Source: Dama dama
Lineage: Eukaryota > Chordata > Mammalia > Artiodactyla > Cervidae
NCBI RefSeq assembly: GCF_033118175.1
Contig: NC_083698.1
Location: 66,681,001 to 66,745,000, forward strand
Length of the DNA: 64,000 nucleotides
Direction of reading: 5' to 3'
The translations under genes were made by a program, and so were the position numbers. Below are positions 30,991 through 42,158 of this stretch, piece after piece. Every line of letters starts with the position of its first letter. Within the stretch, counting starts at the first letter, position 1. Below the pieces are notes generated by a model. It was not told the origin of the DNA and did no database searches. It worked only from the letters and a program-made list of their open reading frames with translations.

Positions 30991-31507
30991 TTAAGGCCAG
31001 TAATAACCAATGGCTTTCAGGTAAGACTTTCTAATAGCTCTCCACCCGCTGGACCCAGTTTCTCCATGGTGTGGGTTTGAGTCTGCTCCTCTGCATTGAG
31101 TGCAATCATTGTCTCATTGCTCCGATTTTCTAAGTGGAATTAAATGACTCTGTCTCCCTGTGACCATGGTTAAAAAAATAAGTTTCATCTCTGGAACGTT
31201 TTGAGGAGCTTTTCCCCTTGTTAAAACTGTTTGTACATAAAGGTAAAATCATGATTCAGATAAATATAAGATGAACAATGTGGAAGATTTCATTTATTAA
31301 CTCATTAATTAGTGAGAAAACAAGATATTACTACTGGTTCAAAAGAGAATTTAAAAAACCACACACAGATACAGGCCGTCAGGAATGCTGAAACGGATTT
31401 ACAAATAGATGCAAAACTGGTCAATATTTACTGGGAGATAACAAATGTGTCCCACTGGACAAAATTTATTTGCATTTCAGTGGACAAGAATCATTTGCAC
31501 TACAACC
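30991..31507. other. Single-copy-looking sequence
   Basis: No feature recognised. Confidence 0.4.
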
Positions 31508-31963
31508 TGTGTTAGTCTCCTAGGGCTGCATAAGAAAGTCCCACAAACTGAGTGACTTAAAAGAATAGCAATTTGTGTTCTCACAGTCTGGAGGTTAGAA
31601 GTCCAAAATGAAGATATTGGCTGGACCAAGCTCTCTCTGATACCTATAGAGGAGAATCCTTGTGGTCTTTCTCAGCTTCTGATGGTTTGCTGACAGTTCT
31701 TGGCATTCCACTGCTTGGAGCTGTAGCATTTCAATCTCTGCCCCCATCACCACATGTTGCGTCCCTTTATGTGTCTGTATTTCTGTTTCTTTTCTTTTTT
31801 ATACAAGGACACAAGTCATATTGGATTAAAGACCCACTGTACTCCAGCATGATCGTAACTATTAATATCTGCAGTGACCCTATTTCTGAAAAAGTCACAT
31901 TCTGAGGTACCAAAGGTTAGGACTTCAATATATCTTTTTAGACAACATAATTCAACTCATAAT
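31508..31963 (-). mobile_element. MLT1-type LTR (ERVL-MaLR), nearly complete, reverse orientation
   Basis: It opens with 'ctgtgttagtctcctagggc', 'cacaaactgagtgacttaaa', continues 'gttagaagtccaaaatgaag', 'gcatttcaatctctgccccc', and closes with 'ggttaggacttcaatata' and 'caacataattcaactcataa', the reversed start of an MLT1 LTR. About 450 bases are present, the usual LTR size, with no internal region beside it: a solo LTR. Confidence 0.9.
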
Positions 31964-32067
31964 GCTACCTTCCACAAGTACATATTTGTAAAATAGCTCA
32001 AAGGTAACAAGGCACTCTATCTTGTAACTGCCCATTTCGGTCTTTCAGTTTTTCCTAATACCTTTCC

Positions 32068-32185
32068 TAAGTGAAGTGACTCAGTTGTGTCCAACTCTTT
32101 GTGACCCCAGGGACTGTAGCCTACCAGGCTCCTCCATCCATGGGATTTTCTAGGCAAGGATACTGGAGCGGGTTGCCATTTCTCT
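32068..32185 (-). mobile_element. Bov-A/Bov-tA SINE fragment, reverse orientation
   Basis: 'agtgactcagttgtgtccaa', 'ctgtagcctaccaggctcct' and 'tactggagcgggttgccatt' are the BovB-derived SINE body in reverse complement. No tRNA head is present on the right, so this is a Bov-A monomer or truncated Bov-tA. Confidence 0.87.
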
Positions 32186-32492
32186 AAATGTGGAGATCTA
32201 TACTCCACACTGGTCACCACTGCCACGCTTGATGAAAGGCAGGAAGCTTTACTGTTTCTGGATTAGTTGGGTACAGAGGCCTTTGCAGCAGCTCAGAGCT
32301 CTTGTGCTCAATTCCAGGTGCTACTGTAACGTTGCCAGGTAACCAAGACACACTACTGAGGTGATGCTCCAGAAGATTGCTGCTGCAAGGGTGAGGCCAG
32401 TGTCTGCATTGCACAGGAGAACAAATCTGACTCCCTGTTAGATCTGTTTCTTTTACTTTAACCTCTGTATTCTATTGTGTTAGCTTTGAGTT
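32186..32492. other. Single-copy-looking sequence
   Basis: No feature recognised. Confidence 0.4.
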
Positions 32493-32505
32493 AAGAATGT
32501 CGCCT

Positions 32506-32732
32506 GGGATTCCCAGGTGGTGCTAGTGGTAAAGAACCCGCCTGCTAATGCAGGAGACATAAGAGACACGGGTTCAATCCCTGGGTTGGGAAGAGCCCCT
32601 GGAGGAGGGCATGGCAACCCACTCTAGTATTCTTGTCTGGAGAATCCCGTGGACAGAGGAACCTGGCGGGCTACAGTTCATAGGGTCACAAAGAGTCGGA
32701 CCCGACTGGAGTGACTTAGCATGCATGCACAC
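32506..32732 (+). mobile_element. Bov-tA SINE, full length, with 13-bp duplication
   Basis: The tRNA-like head carries the A-box-like 'gtgctagtggtaa' and the B-box-like 'gggttcaatccctggg' (internal RNA polymerase III promoter elements of this SINE family), followed by the BovB-derived body and a 3' end at 'ggacccgactggagtgac'. The 13-bp flanks aagaatgtcgcct (32493-32505) and aagaatgttgcct (32733-32745) differ at one base. Confidence 0.95.
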
Positions 32733-32799
32733 AAGAATGTTGCCTACAGCCTGAAATATATAGGAGAGCTGGTTCTGTGACTTTTAAGGGTACAACACT

Positions 32800-33125
32800 T
32801 TCCCATTCATATAAATGGTTTCAGAACAGAGAATAACACTTGTCCTGTTGGAGGTTTACAGGAACATTGTGACCTGACCTATATGAACAGTTATAAGAGC
32901 AAAGGATTCCTATACCAAGAAGTTTGCAACAACCAATCACACCCCTCCTCAATTTAGCCTTTGAAAAGACTTTGCTGAAATCCTTCAGAGTTTGGGGTTT
33001 TTGAGGGCACAGGCCCCTCTCTCCTTTCCTGGCCCTGAAGTGAACTTTCTCTGCGCCAAACTCCATGTTTTGGTTTGGCCTCACTGTGCATTGGGCATAT
33101 AGATTTGCGTTCAGTAACGTTCGCT
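32800..33125 (+). mobile_element. Ruminant ERV1-like LTR fragment
   Basis: 'ggaggtttacaggaacattg', 'gtttgcaacaaccaatcaca', 'cctcctcaatttagcctttg', 'ggggtttttgagggcacagg', 'tttctctgcgccaaactcc' and 'ggcctcactgtgcattgggc' resemble a gammaretrovirus-type LTR family I recall from bovid genomes. A CCAAT box is visible at 32933-32937. Where related LTRs have AATAAA before 'ctttctctg', this copy reads 'agtgaactttctctg', so the polyadenylation signal appears lost. No viral genes adjoin it. The left boundary is uncertain. Confidence 0.6.
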
Positions 33126-33872
33126 TTTTCTAAAGTGTCCAAATTCTACCTTGTTCTCCGCCTCGGGGGCATCCAGTGTTTGCTCTGCCCCTCCCACACT
33201 CTGTTCCTTTCCTGGCCAATATCTTAAGGTGCCTGTAGAGACTCTCCTTCTCTCTCTCCTCTCTGGGATGAGAGTCAGAGGATAAACTTTCTTTCTAACT
33301 CATTCTTGTAGCATATATTTACAGCCAGCCCTGAACAGGGAACACTGTGATGGGCTTTTGCCTCAAAAGACTCTGAATTTACAGTCATGCTGCCTTTGGA
33401 GAATGGAGACCAGACTGGTGAGTTTGAGAAGGGTTGACATTGAGTGACAGAGGTTTCCAGGAGCTCAGCTTGGGTTATGGTGGAGCGCTCCATTCTGATG
33501 ATACCAATTGTATCACGTCAGTGCTTAAATTGCACCCCTCACGTAAAACTGCCTGCTCTTCTCTCCCTCCAGCTTATCCTTCTCTGGGAAGCAGTGGCAG
33601 CCAATTGGTGAGTAGCCAATAGGATCCTAGTTTCACTGCTTCTGACTTTTTTCCAACCACTGTAGGAAAACTGGGCTGGTGGTGCTTCTCAGCCTCTCTG
33701 CTTGTCCCCAGTGGATCATTTCATTAACCCCTGACTGCCTTGCCAGGCTTCTAGCAGTCTCTGTGTAGTTTGACATTCATTGTTTAGAAGTGCTTTGTCA
33801 TCTTTAGCATATTTAATCTTAGCAGTTTGATGACATTTTTTTCCTAGTGAATACTCATTCATCTATATAGAT
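33126..33872. other. Single-copy-looking sequence
   Basis: No repeat confidently recognised. A CT-rich stretch lies near 33240-33265. Confidence 0.4.
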
Positions 33873-33881
33873 TCCAAAACC

Positions 33882-34113
33882 TCGTGTGTGTGTGTGTGTG
33901 TGTGTGTGATCAGCTGTGTCCAACTATTTGCAACTTCATGGACTATAGCCCACCAGGCTCCTCTGTCCATGGGATTTTCTTGGCAAGAATACTAGAGTGG
34001 GTTGCCATTTCCTACTCCACGGGATCTTCCTGACCCAGGGATCAAAACCTGTATTGCTTTGCTTCTCCTGCATTGGCAAGCAGATTCTTTACCACTACAC
34101 CATCTGGGACTAC
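33882..34113 (-). mobile_element. Bov-tA SINE with (GT)12 at its 3' end, reverse orientation
   Basis: The left edge is a GT microsatellite (33884-33908), followed by the reversed SINE end 'gctgtgtccaactatttgca', body 'aatactagagtgggttgcca' and head 'ctgcattggcaagcagattc'. Flanking tccaaaacc occurs at 33873-33881 and 34114-34122. The microsatellite lies inside the duplication boundaries, at the SINE 3' terminus. Confidence 0.92.
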
Positions 34114-34184
34114 TCCAAAACCCCACAAAGATCCTAAATCTTTAGTAAAAATCAGCAGATTTTTAAAGAAATGATTTTACCTCC

Positions 34185-34385
34185 TTCTCCCACAGGTGGC
34201 ATTTGGCAATGTCTGGAGACATTTTTACTGTCACAACTATGTGGCTGCTACTGATATCTGGTGGGTAGAGGCCAGAGGTACCACTAATATCCTACAGTAC
34301 AGCAGACATGCCCCCACATCCCTCACAAACAATCATTAAGTCCAAAGTGTCAACAGTGCTAAAGTTGAGAAACCTTCTTTAAAAG
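34185..34385 (+). mobile_element. MER20 hAT-type DNA transposon fossil
   Basis: 'ggcatttggcaatgtctgga', 'gacatttttactgtcacaac', 'tggtgggtagaggccagagg' and the terminal 'gctaaagttgagaaacc' match MER20 in plus orientation. Confidence 0.85.
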
Positions 34386-35809
34386 AGACAATTACATTTT
34401 AAAAAATTACAAAATAATGCATGATCCTTATGGAAAAAAATTTAAATATAGACAAGCTAAAAAGAAAAACATAAACTTTCTGAAATCTCACAAAAGTACA
34501 TTTCTGTTAAGGTTAAAACTATTTTTTTTTTTCTTAAAACTATGTGAAGAATAATTTGAATCCTTTCTCCTTCTCAGTAAAACTTAGAAGCAAAATATTT
34601 ATTCTTGTTTATTTGTAACAGTCAATGAATTGAAACAAGTTGGCCCAAGTTCTTATGGGCTAGCAGGAGGGAAAAGCAAAGTTAACAAATAAGGACTAAA
34701 AGCTCTTTCTTTATTGCATTGGACTGATTTCAGATGGATTTCTAGATATGAGATGCCACCAGAAATGCAGAGCCAAGAGCCCTGCCAAAGGTGTAGGAAA
34801 CTGCTTGGCCTCCTGCTTTCCAATGAGCCGCTGGAATGTGAAAATGCATTCGCAGCAGACTATGGGGCTTCAGGACGACGAGGAGGCTGGCTATTGGCTA
34901 TTTTTAAAATGGAAGGCTTCTAAAATAGTAAGATGTTAAAATAATAACCTGTGAAAGGAGAGAGGCCTATCCATGGAGTAAAAAGCTGGAGACAATGCGG
35001 CACCAACTGGGGAGTGTCTCTGAGTGACGTTTTTGGCCACGTGAGCATACAGGAAAGTGGGTGGCTGAGCGTATGCGGGGACTCTGAGTCTGGCATCAGC
35101 TGAAGAGGAGCTGAGTGTGAGCTGACAAGTGTGGTCACAGAGAGAAGCAGGCCAGTGAGCACCCCGCTGCTCTGGTGCATCGTGGAGAAAGTGGAGTATT
35201 GAGGGGACCAGACGCATTTCCTCACCGAGAACTTCCTGAGCTCCCAGTCTGCGGCAGACTTTGTGCCGGGCTGTGTGTCAGGGACACGAAGATGAATTAG
35301 GTCTTTGTTAAGAGGAGGAAGACACAGAGTTCGCTGAGTTTGGGGCCACTTCTTTTACTTTCTTAAACAGGAAGTTGCCTGTTCTTGAAATTTAGGGCCG
35401 GGGCAAAAGTTTTAGCACTGCTTTTGTTCGACTAGGTTGTATCAACATAATTAACTGAGAGTGAATCTAGGCAGAGGCTGTCAGAAGTTTATCCAAAGAG
35501 TTTTATCTTGTAGAGGAAGCATGATGGGCTGGGTCAGTGCCTCTTTGTGAATTAAGTTCCCTCAGCTGAAAAATGGCTCAGATCTCAGGCTGTCTAAGTG
35601 GCTGCAGACAGCAAGGCAGATGTGAATAAGAGCAAGTCAGCAAAGAAGGAGTGAGAAGCTGAGGTCTGAGATCGAGGGTGGAGTGGAACTGAGTAATAGC
35701 TTGTTTAAATTAAAAAAATTTAGGTGACATCAGTGTGGTTTGTAACTGGACACTCTATACTTGTAATCTACCCAATGGCTATGTAATTAAGCAAATTATT
35801 ACGGAAAAT
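34386..35809. other. Single-copy-looking sequence, 1.4 kb
   Basis: No repeat is firmly recognised. A weak reversed L2-type block may lie at 35235-35310 ('ttgtgccgggctgtgtgtca'). Frames open on both strands near 34.7-35.2 kb overlap one another antiparallel and have no gene signals. Confidence 0.38.
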
Positions 35810-36025
35810 CTGAGACAGAAATAAAAGTAGAAAGAATAATATAAAGAAGCTAATGTACTCATCACCCAGTTTCACCAATTTTTAATAAATGGCCCATTTT
35901 GTTTCCGTTCTCCCCAACCTACTCAATTCCCCAGTACTTCTGAAGCAAACTCCAGACAGTTTATTATTTCATTTGTGTATGTTGCAGTATGTATCTCTAA
36001 AAAGACATAGAAACAGTCTGAATTT
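35810..36025. mobile_element. Old L1M-type 3' region fragment
   Basis: 'gaataatataaagaagctaa', 'tgtactcatcacccagtttc', 'gaagcaaactccagacagtt' and 'gttgcagtatgtatctctaa' resemble a common old L1-associated block. I cannot fix its orientation or subfamily. Confidence 0.5.
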
Positions 36026-37024
36026 CAGTTCTTCGTGTACTACAGAGCTAAGCTGTAAGTAACACTGTCAGTGTGAATGACTGAGAGAAGGGCAAGTATT
36101 GCCCCCTCACTCGGCTCCGTCCGCTTCTCCCAGGTTGAGGTGAAGGCCCTTAACTGTGCTTCCTTAGAGCCCTGTGCAAACCTGGATCACTGCTCTCCAC
36201 ATGCTGTGTCTCTGGTGTGTGTCCTCTGCTAGTGTGACACTGATACTTACTGCCCAATAAATATCCGCGTGCTCCCCGCATTTCCTAGCCTCCCTTGGGG
36301 TTAGGCTGGGGCCATGTGACCACTTCAGGCCAATGGCATGTAAAGTGAAAAGTGAAAGAAAGTGGGACTAACAGGACACTTCTGAGTCCAAGCCTTGAAA
36401 CACGAGTGTGCCACCACTGAGTTTGATACCAGGCTGGACTTTATCTGAAGACATTGCACCTTTTTCTTCTAAGCTGGCCCATTCCTTGTGGCTAAAGCTA
36501 GGAGCTTAATCTTAGCAAATGCCAGGAATTAGGTGGCCTTTAAAAGAAGCCTTCTCTGGGTTATCCTTGGCAGAAGTAAGAACACTTTTAAAGAACCCAC
36601 TTTTGCATTTGGCCCACATTTGGGAGAAAAGGATTATTATTTTGAGGGATGTGGGAGAAATTATAGGGGAATTCCTCCCTGACTCCTCCTTGGCTTCTCT
36701 TCTTTAAATCCAGTGATGTTATAAAGGATCTCAGCTTCTGCCACAGAGAATTTCCAGGAGGGATGCCTACTCTGGTTTCTTTTTCTTTTTTTTTTTAAGG
36801 TACTTATTACTGTGATGCTGATTCTGCCATAGTGCAGAGCGCAGAGCAGCAGTGAACATTCGGAAAAAGCAAACATTTTTCAAAAGTGAGCTTCTCCTTG
36901 CTATTCATTTCTATGATACAGTATGAGACAGAGATGTAATGAAGTTATTTCTAGAAGATAAAAATGAGTAATTTACTTTATAGTGGTCGTAAATCTTTAA
37001 CGGCAACATATTTTTGTTTAAAAA
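36026..37024. other. Single-copy-looking sequence
   Basis: No repeat or gene recognised, apart from a T run near 36786-36797. Confidence 0.4.
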
Positions 37025-37500
37025 ACATATTACTATGAATCTATTCTACAGACATAAAATGTCCCAGTAAATAAGGATAGATGTGTGAAAGATAGCAAAA
37101 ATACAAAAATGAAATATCAATGTCTATTGATAGAGGACAGCTGAATAAATTATGATTCATCCATGCAATGCAATATTACACAACTATTAAGAAGACAAGT
37201 TTGATCTATGTATATTGCCTGGGAAGATGTTTATAATGTTATGAGAAAAAAAAGTTTGCAGAGTACTTTATATGATATGATGCTATTGTTTCTTAAAAGG
37301 AGCAAATCCCACATGTGTGAATATATGTTTGTGTGAACCTAGTGAATGAATGCAAAGACACACACCAGCCGTTAACTTGGATTTTCTTTTGTGGTTGTTG
37401 TGGGAGCAGAGCTGAAAGGAAGTCTATTCATTTCCTTATAAACTACTTTTGCGTTGATTGATTTGTTTCCGTGAGTATGTTATATAGCAAAAAATAATTA
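37025..37500 (+). mobile_element. Old L1M LINE, end of ORF2 and 3' UTR
   Basis: 'acagctgaataaattatgat', 'catgcaatgcaatattacac', 'gatctatgtatattgcctgg', 'tatgatatgatgctattgtt' and 'acaccagccgttaacttgg' track the end of L1M ORF2 and its 3' UTR with heavy decay. Confidence 0.68.
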
Positions 37501-38143
37501 TGGAAAGGCTTAATTTTAAATTATAATAGAAGCATAATATATGTATTGAGAGAAAAATGCAACATAAATCTTCTTGTTGCTTGTAAGTTCTTGCTTACAA
37601 AGTAGTTTTTATTCTAACAACTTGTGGATGTCAAGTTCACAAGTATAAATCTAAAGTGGGTACTCTGGCTGATAGGATAAGCCACGCAAATTTAGAAGGC
37701 TTTGATCTAAAGAGAGTGAGAAAAAGCTGGGAAGGGTCATGATTTGGCGCAATGAAGGTGAGGCCATGTATTATTAAAGGGGTGAAGTGATATAGTAGCC
37801 TTGTGGGCTGCCAGTGCCTGTTAGGGCCAATCGTGTTACTTTCATGTTGGGAGAAATCTTGTCTGATTGGTTCCAAGGCCCAACAGATGAGTTGCACAAC
37901 TTACAGACATAGTTTCTGAAACTAAAGCACTTACTGTGAGAGACAAGGCAAGGAAAAACGTGGAGGGGCCTTGGGGGAGGGGCTGAATGAGTGGTTACAC
38001 CCTGACATATACCGTGAGGACACATGGGGAGAATTTTATAGAAATGAAATCTCTACTCTGAAGTGCAGCATTCAACGCTCCTCTTCTCACCTCACTACCT
38101 TACCATGCTCATCTTAAGGGTTATCTGGTGGCAACAAGCAGAA
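37501..38143. other. Single-copy-looking sequence
   Basis: No feature recognised. Confidence 0.4.
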
Positions 38144-38468
38144 TCTTGGGGCTTCCCTGGTGGCTCAGCTGGTAAAGAATCTGCCTGCAATGCAGGAGAC
38201 CCCGGCTTGATTCCTGGGTTGGGAAGATCCGCTGGAGAAGGGATAGGCTACCTACTCCAGGATTCTTGGGCTTCCCTGGTGGGTCAGTTGGTAAAGAATC
38301 CACCTGCAATGTGGGAGACCGGGATTCGACCCCTGGGTTGGGAAGACCCCCTGGAGGAGGGCATAGCAACCCTCTCCTGTATTCTTGCCTGGAGGATCCC
38401 CATGGACAGAGGAGCCTGGTGGGCTACAGTCCATGAGTTGGACATGACTGAACAACCAAGCACAGCAC
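38144..38468 (+). mobile_element. Two-headed (dimeric) Bov-tA SINE, 325 bp
   Basis: Two tRNA-derived heads occur in tandem: 'cttccctggtggctcagctg' at about 38152 and 'cttccctggtgggtcagttg' at about 38270. Each is followed by 'gggttgggaaga' and a short BovB-derived piece; only the second has the complete 3' end. One exact 10-bp duplication, acaagcagaa (38134-38143 and 38469-38478), flanks the whole, so the dimer moved as one unit or grew afterwards within one insertion. Frames open through it on both strands are SINE sequence. Confidence 0.93.
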
Positions 38469-38478
38469 ACAAGCAGAA

Positions 38479-39469
38479 GCTCATTCAAATGATCTCTGGT
38501 GAAAAGAGGATCCATTGTAAAAATATAGGGCAATCTCATCAAACCCAGTTGTAGGAAGTGCATATGGGCCTCCTAAGCACTGAAAAACGGTCAGACAACT
38601 GCTCTTTCACTTGTCTGCATGTGGGCCAGCCTGGTATCTTTCATATCTGTTTCTCAGACCTAGTTCAGATATAATCTCTGATATGTAACATATCCAGAGA
38701 TCTCAATTAAAAATGAATTATTTCTTCCTTTGGGGCCTCCACAATTTGTATTTACACTTCATACACCCCACATGTGTGTCTTTGTGCATTTGCTTCTCCA
38801 CCCACCTTCCCATGAGTGGGGTCACATCTCGCTTATCCCTACCCCCAAAACTTTCCCAGCAGTGGCGGGGGGTTCACAGATACTTCCTGAATTCAGGCAC
38901 CCTACAGATTATTGAATCATGAATGCCTGAATTTATTTCCTCATTACCATCACCATAAAATGATGGAAAAGATTTTACCATTCTCTCTTACATTCAGAGA
39001 AATCACCTCTTCCATAATTTTTTCCTCATGGAAGCATGAAAAGATATAAGGACAACCATGTATTTGCACTTCTGTTTTCCAGAGAAAATGAGAAGTACCC
39101 CCCAAAGGTAGTTTTTCCATGAGTTCTCAGTAAATCAAAATTATTTTAAAAATAGTATCCTTATGCCCGATTAGGTTCCTTAGGGTTAGGCCTAAAGTTG
39201 CCCAAAGATTCACTTGGGCAGTATAAACAACAGTAATTACTTCTTCAGTGTCCGTAGTCCATTTTTTGTTGGTTGGTTTGGTTTTTGGTGCTACCTGAAT
39301 GATAAAAGGGCCATGTCAGCTCAGATGAGCTACTGTCCTTATTATGTCACCCTTGGCAAACGTCTATAATCCCTGACCTTCTTTTTCTCTCACACCCCAT
39401 GTTCAACCCATCAGGATATCCTACTTTTGAAATATCTGGGGAATCTGGCCATTTCTTGTTCCTTTCACT
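38479..39469. other. Single-copy-looking sequence, 1 kb
   Basis: No feature recognised. A GGTT-rich tract lies near 39268-39290. Confidence 0.4.
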
Positions 39470-39688
39470 GTGACCACACACCCTTTACCAAGATCACTGC
39501 AAAACCCTCTTCATGTGTCTCCTGTGACTACCCATTCTCTTCTGGGTATAGTGGCAACACAGATCTCTGAAAACACAGTTCAGATCTTGCTACTCCTTTG
39601 CCAACAATCCCATTTCACTAGAAGAAAACCCAAATCCTTCTCTAGACTGATGTGGGTCCTGAACAATCCCTCCACTTATTTCCCTGAC
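39470..39688 (+). mobile_element. L2 LINE 3' region, left part
   Basis: 'ctgaaaacacagttcagatc', 'ttgctactcctttgccaaca', 'agaaaacccaaatccttctc' resemble L2 upstream of its 3' end in plus orientation. It appears to resume at about 40043 after an MLT1 LTR. Confidence 0.5.
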
Positions 39689-40042
39689 CAGAGGCCAGAG
39701 GTCGGAAATCAAGGTTTTAATGGGACCATGATGGTGGCCCAGATATTCTTGGCTGTGGCAGCATCACTTTGATCTCTACCTCCATTTTCATGGGACTATC
39801 TTCCCTCCATGTCTGTGTATCTCTGCATGGTATGCTCCTTCAGTGGCTGTGTCCAGATTTCCTTCTTCTTATGAATGCACCAGTCATTGCATCAGTGTAC
39901 TTCCTAATGACCTCATCTTAACTTGATTACATTAGCAAAGATCATATTTCCAAATAGGTCACAACAGATCTTCTCTTTTGGTGGTGGTGGGGGGGGGGGG
40001 GTTGCAGAAGAGAGGATGGCACAATTCAACCTATAACAAACA
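39689..40042 (-). mobile_element. MLT1-type LTR fragment, reverse orientation, inside L2
   Basis: 'ggtcggaaatcaaggtttta', 'gcatcactttgatctctacc', 'tcttatgaatgcaccagtca', 'atgacctcatcttaacttga', 'aagatcatatttccaaatag' and 'cacaattcaacctataacaa' follow an MLT1 LTR in reverse complement. A GGT/G-run tract (39979-40001) replaces part of the usual sequence near its left end in LTR orientation. Confidence 0.8.
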
Positions 40043-40365
40043 TCAGGCTGCTTCCACTCCTATCAGTTATCTTCTTGGACCACTCCCTCAACTTCTTCAA
40101 GGCTTTGCTTAGATATCATCTTCTCCTAAGATTACCTTTCAGTGGAGCCTCTTCTGATGACCTCTTTTAATACTCCAATCTACCCCAGCCCTATGCACCA
40201 ACTTCCAATATCTTTTAAGCTGTTTTGTTTTAAGCTGTTCAAGGTCACTCCCCTGACCTTGAGGAGTGGAGGAGATCATCTCTGGCTATTATTCACTCAT
40301 ACATTTCATCTTCTATCACCATGCCTGGCACACAGACACTCAATATATATTTGTAGAACTAACTG
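40043..40365 (+). mobile_element. L2 LINE 3' end, right part
   Basis: 'cttcaaggctttgcttagat', 'atcatcttctcctaagatta', 'cattcactcatacattt'-like sequence and 'catgcctggcacacagacac' with 'tcaatatatatttg' match the L2 3' end. With the left part it forms one L2 split by the MLT1. Confidence 0.65.
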
Positions 40366-40430
40366 ATTTTTTCTGTATTTTTAAAAGGAAAATGTATATT
40401 TGTATTTCTGGAAATTCACTATTTTCTAAC

Positions 40431-41134
40431 AGTTCAGTTCATTTCAGTTGCTCAGTCATGTCTAACTTTTTGCAACCCCTCATACTGTAGCACGCCAGGC
40501 TTCCCTGTCCATCACCAACTCCCAGAGCTTGCTCAAACTCATGTCCATCAAGTCAGATGGACAAGCAGAGATATCATCCTTCTCATCCGCTGCCATCCCC
40601 TTTTCTTCCTGTCTTCAATCTCTCCCAGCATCAGCTTTTTTCCCAAAGAATCAGTTCTTTGCATCAGGTGGCAAAGTATTGCATTTTCAGCTTCCGCATC
40701 AGTCCTTTCAATGAACATTCAGGACTGATTTCCTTTAGGATGGACTGGTTGGCTCTCCTTGCAGTCCAAGGGACTCTCAAGAGTCTTCTCCAACACCACA
40801 GTTCAAAAGCATCAATTCTTCGGTGCTCAGCTTTCTTTATAGTCCAACTCTCACACTCATACATGACTACTGGAAAAACCATAGCTTTGATTAGATGGAC
40901 CTTTGTTGGCAAAGTAATGTGTCTGCTTTTAAATATGCTGTCTAGATTTAATATGCTGTCATAGCTTTTCTTCCAAGGAGTAAATGTCTTTTAATTTCAT
41001 TTCTGCACTAATTGTCCGCAGTGATTTTGGAGCCCAAGAAAATACAGTCTCTTATTGTTTCCATTGTTTCCCCATCTATTTGCCATGAAGTGATGGGACC
41101 AGATGCCATGATCTTACATTTCTGAATGTTGAGT
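40431..41134 (-). mobile_element. BovB (RTE) LINE, truncated, reverse orientation, 704 bp
   Basis: In reverse complement it covers the BovB region downstream of motif C to the 3' end. Matches include 'tcaggactgatttcctttag', 'ccaagggactctcaagagtc', 'gcatcaattcttcggtgctc', 'catacatgactactggaaaa' and 'tttgccatgaagtgatggga'. A 9-bp duplication, ttttctaac, flanks it at 40422-40430 and 41135-41143. A short internal duplication of 'atatgctgtc' lies near 40933 and 40952. Confidence 0.93.
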
Positions 41135-41143
41135 TTTTCTAAC

Positions 41144-41514
41144 GGTATTGTCTATTTTAAAAAAAGTTAAATTTTGGGTTGATGCCATACTGAAACACAG
41201 TATGTGATCAAGACTTCTGTGAAACTTTTCCTAGGCCTCTTTTCCATACATATATTATTTGTTCTGGGTGCTTTAAGAAATGGCAATCCACATCCTTACA
41301 TTTTTCAATCCCATACTTAGGACAAAATATATAACAGTTTTGGGTTGTGGTTTCAATTAGCATAGCAAACCCAGTACATATTTTCTCCCTGGCATCTAGA
41401 TGAAAGAGGCTGTTTTCACTTTCTAGCCCAGTTTTTATTTCTGCTTTCTCTTTTTCTCACTAAAAACATCTATGGTATCCACAATGTACTGGTAGGTTAA
41501 AAAAGCAAGTCATC
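41144..41514. other. Single-copy-looking sequence
   Basis: No feature recognised. Confidence 0.4.
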
Positions 41515-41832
41515 AACTTATTGGCAAAGCAGAAATAGAGTTACAGAGGTAGAGAACAAACTTATGGTTACAAATAGGAATGCGGGGGCATGGGATGAAC
41601 TGGGGGATTGGGACTGACATATATACACCAGTATGTATAAAATAGATAATTGACGAGAACCTACTGTTTAGCACAGGGAACTCTACGCAATGATCTATGG
41701 TGACGCAAAAGGGAAGAAAACCTAAGAAAGAGTGGAAGTATGTATACGAATAACTGATTCACTTTACTGTATGTAGAAACACAACACTGAAAATCAACTA
41801 TGCTCCAATAAAACTTTAAAAAAAAAACCAAG
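41515..41832 (+). mobile_element. Artiodactyl L1 3' UTR fragment with A tail
   Basis: 'aacaaacttatggttacaaa', 'gggactgacatatatacacc', 'tactgtttagcacagggaac', 'gattcactttactgtatgta' and 'aatcaactatgctccaataa' followed by an A run are the 3' UTR of a middle-aged L1. No coding part is present. Confidence 0.83.
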
Positions 41833-42158
41833 TCATCAAACAGAATCTACATTATTATTCTATTTTTGCAGGTTAAAACCAACATAGGTATAGATCACAT
41901 ATGTTTCATATGAAAAGGAAAGAGTTTGAAATGATACACATCAAAACTAGGATAGGGAGAGGGTTTTCCTCAAGAGAGTGAATTTTCCACGGCAGAAGGA
42001 ACGAAGCGGCTGGATAGTGAACACAGCATGTTCTTCCAACAGGAAGCCTAAAGAAGAAACCTTGTGCTTTTCTATTTACTGTCCTGGAAGCCAAACATGA
42101 ATATGAATACAGGTCTCAGCCATGTTTTTAAAATGTGTCCTGAAAGACCAGAAGGAGA

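Noticed and set aside
32506..32590. tRNA-like A and B box sequences in the Bov-tA heads (also at 27832, 38150, 38270, 56632, 57067)
   Set aside because: They are tRNA-derived SINE heads followed by BovB sequence and flanked by duplications, not functional tRNA genes.
38063..38554. 163-codon plus-strand frame
   Set aside because: It is almost entirely the dimeric Bov-tA SINE in translation; similar frames occur in other Bov-tA copies.
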